40,009 bases of DNA. It comes from Lachnospiraceae bacterium. Its GTDB lineage: Bacteria > Bacillota > Clostridia > Lachnospirales > Lachnospiraceae. The notes below the pieces were generated by a model that searched no databases, had not been told where the DNA came from, and saw nothing but the letters and a program-made list of their open reading frames with translations. This document shows positions 16,462 through 24,200 of the stretch, piece by piece. Where the stretch lies: positions 1 to 40,009 of the forward strand of contig JAILJC010000113.1 of assembly GCA_024694965.1 (NCBI GenBank), in the 5' to 3' direction. Position 1 is the stretch's first letter, and each line of letters starts with the position of its first letter. A program made the position numbers and the translations under genes.

Positions 16462-17066
16462 TCCTCTCCTTTGAAGAAGTCCATTGTCGCTGTGCCCTCG
16501 GGACTTATGCCCTCACGCCGCAGCACATTTGCAACAGTCATGAACAATATCTTAACGTCCATTATAAAGGACATCTTCTCCGTATATTCCACATCATACT
16601 CGAACTTCTGCGGCCATGTCAGGGTGTTGCGTCCGTTGACCTGGGCCCAGCCTGTAAGTCCGGGGCGTACATCATGCCTGTGAGCCTGCCTCTCGCTGTA
16701 AAGAGGAAGGTACTGAACAAGCAGCGGCCTTGGGCCTACAAGTGACATATCACCCTTTAAGATGCAAAACAGTTCCGGAAGCTCGTCAAGGCTTGTAGCC
16801 CTAAGCTTCCTCCCGAACGATGTAAGCCTTACTTCATCGGGCTTAAGCTCTCCGTTCTCATCCCGCTCATCGGTCATCGAGCGGAACTTGTACATATGGA
16901 ATATCCTGCCGTCTTTTCCCGGCCTGTCCTGGTGGAACAAAACCGGACTTCCGAGCTTAACCCTTACCAGTATGAACAGAACAATATATACCGGTGAAAG
17001 GATGATGATCGCCGAAAGCGACAGAATAATGTCAAACAAACGCTTAATATACTTCCTGTATATCAT
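16458..17066 (-). CDS. Small monotopic initiating phosphoglycosyltransferase (PglC-like)
   Basis: This 202-aa protein is the minimal bacterial sugar transferase. An N-terminal re-entrant helix (RLFDIILSLSAIIILSPVYI) is followed by GSPVLFHQDRPGK, MYKFRSM and the catalytic Asp-Glu pair in SLDELPELFCILKGDMS. LVGPRPLL and RPGLTGWAQVNGRN come next. Enzymes of this type move a phospho-sugar from a UDP-sugar to undecaprenyl phosphate and start repeat-unit synthesis at the inner face of the membrane. PglC itself uses UDP-diNAcBac, and the aminotransferase gene directly before this one suggests an amino-sugar donor here too. A second, larger initiating enzyme is encoded in block B (31869-33296). Confidence 0.9.
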   Translation of the reverse strand: MIYRKYIKRLFDIILSLSAIIILSPVYIVLFILVRVKLGSPVLFHQDRPGKDGRIFHMYKFRSMTDERDENGELKPDEVRLTSFGRKLRATSLDELPELFCILKGDMSLVGPRPLLVQYLPLYSERQAHRHDVRPGLTGWAQVNGRNTLTWPQKFEYDVEYTEKMSFIMDVKILFMTVANVLRREGISPEGTATMDFFKGEE

Positions 17067-17081
17067 TCCTTCATCCCGGGG

Positions 17082-18209
17082 CTACCTGCCAAAAACACCG
17101 CGCACAAGTGATATTATCCTGTCCATATCCTCAGCGGTATTTTTAATATCCGAAGGCAGGCATAAGCCCGTATCAAATATCTTATCCGAAACGCGTTCCA
17201 TCTCAGCCGTTATAAGATCACAGTCCTTAAACACAGGCTGTAAATGCATCGGCTTCCATATGGGCCGCGTCTCAATGTTCTCCTTCTCAAGGGCAAGCAT
17301 TATATCTATCGGTTTAACGGAAAGCGACTTATCAAGAGTCATGCATGACAGCCAGAAGTTCGGTTCCGACTCCGCGCCGTACGGATTCATCGTCACCCCT
17401 TCAATATCCTCGAAGGCCTTCCTGTATGTCATATATATGTCCTTTTTAAGGGACACATGCTCATCAAGATGTTTCATCTGCCCGCGACCAATTCCGGCCA
17501 CCACATTCGACATCCTGTAATTGTATCCGATCTCCTTATGCTCGTAGTGACGCTCCGGTTCCCTTGCCTGTGTTGCAAGGAACCTTGACCTTTTGATCGC
17601 TTCCTCATCCTTTGAATAAAGCATTCCTCCGCCGGATGAAGTTATTATCTTGTTTCCGTTAAACGAGAAAATACCTAAATCCCCGAAGGTACCGGTATGC
17701 CTGCCTTTATACTTTGATCCGAGTGATTCTGCCGCATCCTCAATAAGGATCGCGTTATGCTCATCACAGATCGCACGTATCTCATCAAGCTTTGCCGGTG
17801 TACCGTACAGGTTTACCGCCAGCACAACCCTGCATTGAGGATACTTTTCAAAAGCCTTCCTGAGTGCATCGGGGTCTAAGTTCCATGTATCCTTTTCAGA
17901 ATCGATGAACACGGGCTTTGCCCCGACATAAACTATCGGGTTTACCGTCGCCGAAAAAGTCAGCGACTGCGCAAACACTACATCATCCCTTTTAACTCCC
18001 GCGATGATAAGGGCAAGATGTATAGCCGCCGTACCTGCCGACAAAGCAGAAGCATAACCACCGCCCACATAGGCAGCAACCTCCTTCTCAAACTCATTAA
18101 CGTTAGGTCCTAAGGGTGCTACCCAGTTTGTGTCAAATGCTTCATGAATGTATTTGAGTTCCTCCCCGTGCATGGTAGGACTGGAGAGGTAAATCCGTTT
18201 GTCTGACAT
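17082..18209 (-). CDS. DegT/DnrJ/EryC1-family nucleotide-sugar aminotransferase (PglE-like)
   Basis: This PLP enzyme of 375 aa has SAGTAAIHLAL, DVVFAQSLTFSATVNPI, NLYGTPAKLDEI, LIEDAAESLGSKYKG and the Schiff-base lysine in FSFNGNKIITSSGGGML. EIGYNYRMSNVVAGIGRGQ follows. Such enzymes convert a UDP-4-keto-6-deoxy sugar to the 4-amino sugar with glutamate as donor; PglE, PseC and EpsN are close types. The start at 18209 is fixed by GGAGG 5 nt upstream. An in-frame ATG at 18233 would lie almost at the predicted transcription start and has no ribosome-binding site. This is the first gene of block A, just downstream of a strong promoter. No PglD-type acetyltransferase is encoded in the window. Confidence 0.92.
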   Translation of the reverse strand: MSDKRIYLSSPTMHGEELKYIHEAFDTNWVAPLGPNVNEFEKEVAAYVGGGYASALSAGTAAIHLALIIAGVKRDDVVFAQSLTFSATVNPIVYVGAKPVFIDSEKDTWNLDPDALRKAFEKYPQCRVVLAVNLYGTPAKLDEIRAICDEHNAILIEDAAESLGSKYKGRHTGTFGDLGIFSFNGNKIITSSGGGMLYSKDEEAIKRSRFLATQAREPERHYEHKEIGYNYRMSNVVAGIGRGQMKHLDEHVSLKKDIYMTYRKAFEDIEGVTMNPYGAESEPNFWLSCMTLDKSLSVKPIDIMLALEKENIETRPIWKPMHLQPVFKDCDLITAEMERVSDKIFDTGLCLPSDIKNTAEDMDRIISLVRGVFGR

Positions 18210-18236
18210 TTTTTCCTCCACACATAAAATCACTCT

Positions 18237-18265
18237 ATTATACCAAGAAAAGAGGATGTTGGCAA
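18237..18265 (-). promoter_or_regulatory. Promoter of polysaccharide block A
   Basis: On the minus strand a -35 box TTGCCA (18265-18260) is followed by a 17-bp spacer and a perfect -10 box TATAAT (18242-18237), preceded by TGG as an extended -10. Five of six -35 bases match the sigma-A consensus. Transcription would start near 18230, leaving a leader of about 20 nt before the ATG at 18209. The promoter overlaps the loop and descending arm of the terminator of the gene before it. Confidence 0.85.
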
Positions 18266-18284
18266 ATCAGCCGACATCCTCTTT
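18249..18284 (-). terminator. Strong hairpin terminator of the 18321-19238 gene
   Basis: A 15-bp stem with a single G-T position (18249-18263 with 18270-18284) closes a 6-nt loop. It is followed on the minus strand by a T-rich run that starts inside the stem (CTCTTTTCTT). It lies 36 bp after the stop codon of the lone unknown gene. The arms are close to perfect complements, so an RNA fold is confident. Termination itself is predicted rather than shown. Confidence 0.8.
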
Positions 18285-18320
18285 CTGTGCTGTACAAGCT
18301 TTCTTTTATGCGTTTATCCC

Positions 18321-19238
18321 TTAAGCATTGCTTGCCGTAGCGGGATCAACGTTGAATACTTCCTCCATAAGTTTAAGCCTTCCGTTCTCTACCGCAGTTT
18401 CAAACGCTTCGGACTTGATCTCCGTATCTTCCTGTGCACCTGAAAGTACACTCATTTCCCGTACAAACTGATCGTCACGGTCCATCTCTTCCGTTATGAT
18501 CTGCTTACGGTTTTCGGCATTTGCTGAGTTCGCCTCGTTATTATTCTCAGCTTCGTTTACCATCTCATCCTGCCTCTTTTCCTGAACCGCATCAGCCTGC
18601 TTGTTTGCCGCTTCCTTCTGGTTCCTTACTACTTCCTCGTTCTGGGCGGTTACCTGCTTAACACCGTTTTCGCGGTTATCCTCCATGGCCGTTGCCACGT
18701 CCTCGTTTACCTTCTTCTCGTCCTTCTCATCCTGCTTAACCGCATCAGCAGCTTCCTTCTTCTCGCCCCTTATGGTTTCCCTTCTCTCAAGCTCCTTATC
18801 AAGCTGGTTGCTGTTTATCTCGCCCTGCTGATAAAGGCGCTCAAGCTCGTCCTTCGAATAACCCACAAGCGACTGTGTCTTAGCCTTGTCGGCGGGACTC
18901 TCAACCTTGTCTGCATTTTCAGTAACCTGCTTCTCGGGTTCCGGAGCAAACGTCTTCTCAGGTTCGGGTGTCTTCCTGAGCACCAGACCCTCATTCATGT
19001 TCTCAAGGCCGGCCTTGCTTGCCTTGGCAATATCGCCGTCATTGCTTACGCCGATGGTCTCGCGTCCGTCATCAACTTCCGGCTTCTTTTCGTTAAGATC
19101 CGGCTTATAGGGCTCCTTTATCTCGGGCTGCCCGGCAGCACCCACTTTCTCGACGGCCTTCTCAAGTTCCTTGTTGTCAACCGGCTTTATCTCCCTGTAA
19201 ACCGGTACTGTCATTTCATTTATCGGGTTGATCTTCAT
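18321..19238 (-). CDS. Charged, probably disordered or coiled-coil protein of unknown function
   Basis: The product is 305 aa and rich in Glu, Lys, Asn, Asp and Gln, with no membrane segment or signal peptide. A Pro-containing N-terminal third is followed by a possible folded helical piece near residues 125-155 (GYSKDELERLYQQGEINSN). Then come long heptad-like helices (about 160-250) and a less charged C-terminal helix (about 262-300). I do not recognise the family. The start is the ATG at 19238, 8 nt after AGGAGG; the in-frame GTG at 19247 sits inside that ribosome-binding site and is rejected. The gene stands alone, with its own leader and terminator, between the two polysaccharide blocks. 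A scaffold, secreted or flagellum-related role would be guesswork. Confidence 0.75.
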   Translation of the reverse strand: MKINPINEMTVPVYREIKPVDNKELEKAVEKVGAAGQPEIKEPYKPDLNEKKPEVDDGRETIGVSNDGDIAKASKAGLENMNEGLVLRKTPEPEKTFAPEPEKQVTENADKVESPADKAKTQSLVGYSKDELERLYQQGEINSNQLDKELERRETIRGEKKEAADAVKQDEKDEKKVNEDVATAMEDNRENGVKQVTAQNEEVVRNQKEAANKQADAVQEKRQDEMVNEAENNNEANSANAENRKQIITEEMDRDDQFVREMSVLSGAQEDTEIKSEAFETAVENGRLKLMEEVFNVDPATASNA

Positions 19239-19279
19239 ATATGTCACCTCCTGTTGAAGTCATATACTTAAGCGCCCCA

Positions 19280-19319
19280 CAAGATATGGTGCAAATATCC
19301 TGAAAGAATCAATATCTTG
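19280..19319 (-). promoter_or_regulatory. Inverted repeat in the leader of the 18321-19238 gene
   Basis: CAAGATAT at 19280-19287 and ATATCTTG at 19312-19319 are perfect 8-bp complements separated by 24 bp, lying 42-81 bp upstream of the start codon. In RNA this would form a stem-loop in the 5' leader; as DNA it could be a regulator-binding site. I cannot tell which. Confidence 0.45.
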
Positions 19320-19347
19320 CTTTTTGTCACATACATATCCATAGGTG

Positions 19348-19376
19348 ATTATATAATACCATATCCTCACAAAAAA
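19348..19376 (-). promoter_or_regulatory. Candidate promoter of the 18321-19238 gene
   Basis: A perfect minus-strand -10 box TATAAT lies at 19353-19348. At 17 bp spacing the -35 position is only a T-run (19376-19371), a poor match, so activity may need an activator or the boxes may be wrong. The predicted leader is about 100 nt and would include the inverted repeat at 19280-19319. Confidence 0.35.
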
Positions 19377-19393
19377 TTCAATATGCCTTTGAA
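19371..19393 (-). terminator. Weak candidate terminator after ldhA
   Basis: On the minus strand TTCAA (19393-19389) can pair with TTGAA (19381-19377) across a 7-nt loop, followed directly by six T residues (19376-19371). The stem is only 5 bp and AT-rich, so it is at best leaky. It lies 25 bp after the ldhA stop and is the only terminator-like element seen at the end of block B. Confidence 0.3.
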
Positions 19394-19417
19394 CCTAAAA
19401 ACCGCCGATTTTGCGCG

Positions 19418-20416
19418 CTATTTTACCTCGTTTGCGCACTTGCCGGTATCAAGGTATTCACTGATGTTATTAAGAGTCGTATCAGCGATATTCGTAAGGG
19501 CCTCCCTTGTAAGAAAAGCCTGGTGCGAAGTCACTATGACATTGGGCATCGATATAAGCCTTGCGAGCGTATCATCTTCAAGGATGTGGCCCGATTTGTC
19601 CTCAAAGAACACCTCCGCTTCCTCCTCATAAACATCAAGGCAGGCAGCTCCTATATGGCGTTTCCTGATACCCTCAAGCAGAGCGTCTGCATCGATGAGC
19701 GCACCCCTCGATGTATTGATAACGACAACGCCCTTTTTCATGCTCTTTATGCTCTTCTCGTCAACGAGATGATACGTCTCTTCAGTCAGCGGACAATGGA
19801 AGGATATAATATCACTCCTCTTCCATATCTCCTTAAGATCAACATATTCAAAGTCGACATCCTTTGCGGGAAACTTGTCATATGCTATGACATTCATTCC
19901 AAAGCCCTTACATATATCAATGAACACACGGCCTATCTTACCGGTTCCGACAACTCCGACAGTCTTTCCATGGAGATCAAAACCCATGAGCCCGTTTAAG
20001 CTGAAGTTAAAGTCCTTGGTCCTTATGTATGCCTTGTGGATCCTTCGTATCGAAGTAAGCAGCAGCGACATCGCATGTTCCGCAACCGCATACGGTGAGT
20101 AAGCCGGAACCCTCACTACTCCGAGCTTTCCCGATGAGGCCTTCACATCCACGTTGTTAAACCCGGCACACCGCAGTGCCACGAGCTTTACTCCCTTTTT
20201 GTGCAGCGAATTTATAACCTTTTCATCCACCGTATCGTTTACAAATACGCAAACGACATCATACCCTTTCGCAAGCTTTGCCGTATCCTGCGTGAGCTTT
20301 GTGTCATAGTATTTGATCTTAAACCTTTCGTCCTTATTTGCCTCTTCGAATGACTCGATATCATAATCCTTAGAGTCAAAAAAAGCTATTTTAATTTTCT
20401 TATCCTTCTCGCTCAT
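19418..20416 (-). CDS. ldhA: D-lactate dehydrogenase (NAD-dependent 2-hydroxyacid dehydrogenase)
   Basis: This 332-aa protein of the D-2-hydroxyacid dehydrogenase family has LVALRCAGFNNVD, the nucleotide-binding GVVGTGKIGRVF (near residue 150), ISFHCPLTEETYHLV, VINTSRGALID, AACLDVYEEEAEVFF and VTSHQAFLT. The catalytic Arg, Glu and His are present. The RCAGFNNVD and YEEEAEVFFED segments are typical of LdhA, which reduces pyruvate to D-lactate during fermentation. The start is set by AAAGGAGGATAAAT before the ATG. It follows the response regulator gene by 26 bp on the same strand, so it may be co-transcribed with block B, an odd place for a fermentation enzyme. Confidence 0.92.
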   Translation of the reverse strand: MSEKDKKIKIAFFDSKDYDIESFEEANKDERFKIKYYDTKLTQDTAKLAKGYDVVCVFVNDTVDEKVINSLHKKGVKLVALRCAGFNNVDVKASSGKLGVVRVPAYSPYAVAEHAMSLLLTSIRRIHKAYIRTKDFNFSLNGLMGFDLHGKTVGVVGTGKIGRVFIDICKGFGMNVIAYDKFPAKDVDFEYVDLKEIWKRSDIISFHCPLTEETYHLVDEKSIKSMKKGVVVINTSRGALIDADALLEGIRKRHIGAACLDVYEEEAEVFFEDKSGHILEDDTLARLISMPNVIVTSHQAFLTREALTNIADTTLNNISEYLDTGKCANEVK

Positions 20417-20442
20417 ATTTATCCTCCTTTATGATCATCCGG

Positions 20443-21201
20443 TCATTTCTTCCCGGAGAAATATTCATCAAGTTTTTCAAGCAGTTCTTCCCTTGTTATC
20501 GTCTTTAAAAAGTAGCCTTCGGGGCGAAGTGCGAGTACCGACATGACACTTTCCTTATCACCTCTTCCCGTAAGGAACATTACCGGGATGGAACTTGTCT
20601 CATGATCGCTCCTTAACATCTCAAGCACCTGTGGGCCGTTCGTTACCGGCATTTCATAATCAAGCAGTATAAGATCCACCTTGTTATGCCCCAGCCACTT
20701 TATCGCCTGCAGACCCGAATTTGCAAACGCCACTTTATAGGTCCCCTTAAGCCACTGCCTTACATGTGCAAGATAATTCGGATCATCGTCAACCACAAGT
20801 ATGCTCTTCTTAAATTCTCCCGATGCGATCTTCGAAAAATAACCGGTTACAGTTTCGACAAACGCATCATTGTCAACAGGCCTTGAAAACGTTTTGTATA
20901 TGAGTTCTCCCGGCACATTGTCGCAGATGTAACGCACGTCATGCTGCGCACCGATAACGATCATGTGGACGTTCTTTTCATCGAGATGTTCCTTTAAGAA
21001 ATGCATCACATCCTCTTTCGGCCTTGAATCGTCATCCATAAACAAAACCAGAAGGGAGATTTCCGACATCCTGGCATTTATGTCATTGACCGTCCAGGGT
21101 ACAAACGTACAATCCGTACCCGCATCCTTAAGCTTTTTTACAAGCACACGTACAATGAATGATTCTTTTTCCCCGGTAATGATCATACTGTTTTTCGTCA
21201 T
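20443..21201 (-). CDS. Response regulator with two receiver-like domains and no output domain
   Basis: The 252-aa protein has a C-terminal CheY-like receiver (about 130-250) with SILVVDDDPN, the phosphoacceptor Asp181 in LILLDYEMPVTNGP, and MFLTGRG. The N-terminal half (about 1-118) has receiver-like spacing but lacks a clear phosphorylation site, so it is probably a pseudo-receiver. There is no DNA-binding, cyclase or other output domain. The gene is 20 bp downstream of the hybrid kinase gene, and the pair probably works in one phosphorelay. Partner binding, or passing phosphate onwards through the kinase HPt domain, are possible roles. Confidence 0.85.
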   Translation of the reverse strand: MTKNSMIITGEKESFIVRVLVKKLKDAGTDCTFVPWTVNDINARMSEISLLVLFMDDDSRPKEDVMHFLKEHLDEKNVHMIVIGAQHDVRYICDNVPGELIYKTFSRPVDNDAFVETVTGYFSKIASGEFKKSILVVDDDPNYLAHVRQWLKGTYKVAFANSGLQAIKWLGHNKVDLILLDYEMPVTNGPQVLEMLRSDHETSSIPVMFLTGRGDKESVMSVLALRPEGYFLKTITREELLEKLDEYFSGKK

Positions 21202-21221
21202 GTCCTTCTCCTCCCGTTAAA

Positions 21222-24200
21222 CTAACAACCGAGTATATCCTCGATCTCACCCCAGTCAAACCTCTTAAGAAGCTTCGCGATCTTTTTTATCTTCTCATCG
21301 TCTTCATCGGGCAATGTGTAAGAATCAAGCTGATCCAGGATCATTTCCACAGCGTCGTAATCCATCTGCGGAACGACCTCCTTAAGCGCCGCATAAGCAT
21401 CCTCAAGCTCCGCGGCCGGGATCATCTCCTTGGCCTCTTCCTCCTTTTGCGGAACAAGCCTCGAAAGCTTTTCCCTGAAGGCTGAATACATCGTAAGAAG
21501 CCCTTCCGTATTCTCATCTATATAAGCCTTATCATCTCTGTTTCCGGCATCCTCCAAAGAGGCCGAAAGATCGGACAGTTTGTTTGCACCTATAAGCCTT
21601 GCGGAGCTCTTAAGAGCATGCACTTTGATAACATACATCTTCATGTCACCGCTGTCGTATGCTTCCTTTATCACTTCAAGGTTCTCATCGATCGTATCAA
21701 GGAAGAGCTCGAGTGATTCTATATAATTGGGTACGCTGCCCGAATTTTTAAGCCCGTCCGGGACTGATATCCCTTCGGTTTCATTAAGCCATAAAAGCTC
21801 ATCCGGCAAGGCCTCCGGCTCCCTTACAAAATCCTCAACGTCGGGAACGCCGATAAGCTCCTTCGACAGATGCGCCATGATCGTTTCCTCAAGGGCTATA
21901 CTGTCAACCGGCTTTGAAAGGTAGCCGGTAAAGCCCTTTGACCTGTAGAATTCCTCACCTGCCGTGGCGTTTGCGGTAAGTGCATAAACCGGTGTATCGA
22001 TGCCTTCCTCAAGTATTTTCTGCATCGTTTCGATACCGTCCATTCCCGGCATCATATGGTCAAGGAAGATTATATCAAACTTCGTTTCCTTTATCTTTTC
22101 AAGACATTCCTTACCGCTTGAGGCTGTCGTTACCATGATCTTAGTCGGCTTTAACAGGCCCTTTGCGACATTTAAGTTCATCTTATTGTCATCAACAACA
22201 AGGATATGCGCATCGGGCGCAATGAACTTAGGCACATAAACACCGTTTGTCATATGGTCTTCATGTTCCTTAAATTCTCCGAGCGGTTCCTCGTCAACGA
22301 TCTTTTGTTTAACGGAAAGCACAAACTCCGAGCCCTCACCGTAAACGCTGGTGCAGCTAAGCTTTCCTCCCATAAGTTCGGCAAATCTTCTGGAAATATC
22401 AAGTCCGAGACCCGTTCCCTGTATTCCGCTGTTTTTCTCCTCATCAAGCCGCTCATATGCAGTGAACAGCCTTTCCATATCCTCCTGTTTTATTCCGATA
22501 CCGGTATCCTTTACCGAGAACTTAAGGTCGCAGTTTTCGCCTTCCCTGCCTTCCACCGTCACCTTTAACGTAAAGCCTCCGTGCTCGGTATATTTGACTG
22601 CATTCGTTAACAGGTTGAGCACTACCTGCTTGATCTTTCCCATGTCACCGTACATGCGCTTCGGAAGTGCTTCATCAACGACAACATCGAAAGTAAGGTC
22701 CTTCTCCGCGCTTCGTACGCGTATCATTGAAACGATGGATCTTAGCAGACCCTGTGTATCGTATTCCTGCTCGACAAGCCGCATCTTTCCCGATTCTATC
22801 TTGGACATATCCAGCAGGTCGTTTATAAGCGAGAGCAGCGATTCCGACGCGTTACGGATATCATATGCATAATGCATCATCGACATATGATAAGCCTGCG
22901 GAACATCGGTCGCATCCTCCCTCATAGCCATTTCGTTCATTCCGAGTATTGTGTTTATGGGTGTGCGTATCTCATGCGACATATTTGCAAGGAACTGTGA
23001 TTTTGCATTGTTGGCACGTTCCGCCTCTTCCTTTGCAAGCCGTATCTCCTCATACTGCCTTCGGATTATCGTGGAGCGCATGAAGCGCCATACGATGAAG
23101 CCCGCAAAGAGCACGAGCAGAAGTGCACACATAAACCTGAAGGCAAACAATTCGGAAAGCCTCGGGGTCTTTACTATACGGAAGGTATCATCCTGGATCG
23201 TCTTCCTCGTTGCCTTATCCAAAACCCTTATATGGAGGGTATAATTGCCGTAACCTAAGTTAGTATATTCAAGGGGCATGAGTTCACTCTGTTCGCACCT
23301 CAGTCCCGGTTCGTTTGTCCCCTCAAGGTATACATGCACAAGAGGATTGGTCATCGAATAATCAAGGATAGCGGGAACTATCTGAATACGGCCCGTAACC
23401 GCGGGGATAGTGTACACACCCTCACTGTCGGGCAGGAGCCTTTCATCGTTGCAGATGACCGATTTGACCCCTGTTTTTATACTGTATTCCTGATCAAAGA
23501 AATGGTTCACATTTACCAGGCAGACTCCTGTCCTTCCGGCAATGTAGAGGTTGCCCTGTTCATCAAGTTCACTGAAGGAATTCGCAGTCGGCGCACACGG
23601 AAGGCCGTTTGCAAGCGTATACAGCCTGTAGCTTGTTGCATCATTATTCAGTATGTCCTGAACATTCAGCGAGTACAGACCCATCGATGACAGTATCCAG
23701 ATATTATCCGAACCGTCGGTAAAGATATCGTAATTATTGTTATACGGGAAAGAATCAACATTCGTTATCACACCGTCCTTTAAGTACTGGAGAGAGTTGG
23801 AAGTGATGATCCAGTAAAGGTCCCGTTTATCGTCCTTTTTAATCCTTAAGATAACATCGCTCGTAAGGCCTTCCCGCCTGCCTATCCTGCTTATCTTATC
23901 GCCGTCTATCACGCAGATCCCGTCACCATCGGTTCCGACATAGACAGTTCCGTCATCCGCCTCACATAGCGTTAAGAATACGGAATTGTTGATCCCCGAG
24001 GAACTATCAACCGTCCTTATGACCTTGCCGTCCTTTATTATAGCAAGGCCGCCGTTGGTACCCGTAAGAACGGAGCCGTCGTCACCTATTATGATGACTC
24101 TTGCCCTGTTATCCGGCATACCGTCCTTCGTCGTGTAATTCTTAATACCGTCCTTTTTCGAATAACACACAAGTCCGAGATCGTTCGTATATGCAGAGAT

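Noticed and set aside
16762-17520. Plus-strand reading frame of 252 codons
   Set aside because: It lies opposite the PglC-like and aminotransferase genes and is Ser-rich shadow translation with no domain.
18210-18233. Earlier start for the aminotransferase gene at 18233
   Set aside because: That ATG lies at or within a few bases of the predicted transcription start and has no ribosome-binding site, while GGAGG sits 5 nt before the ATG at 18209.
19239-19247. GTG start at 19247 for the unknown gene
   Set aside because: The GTG is part of the AGGAGGTG ribosome-binding site itself. The ATG at 19238 is at the proper distance.
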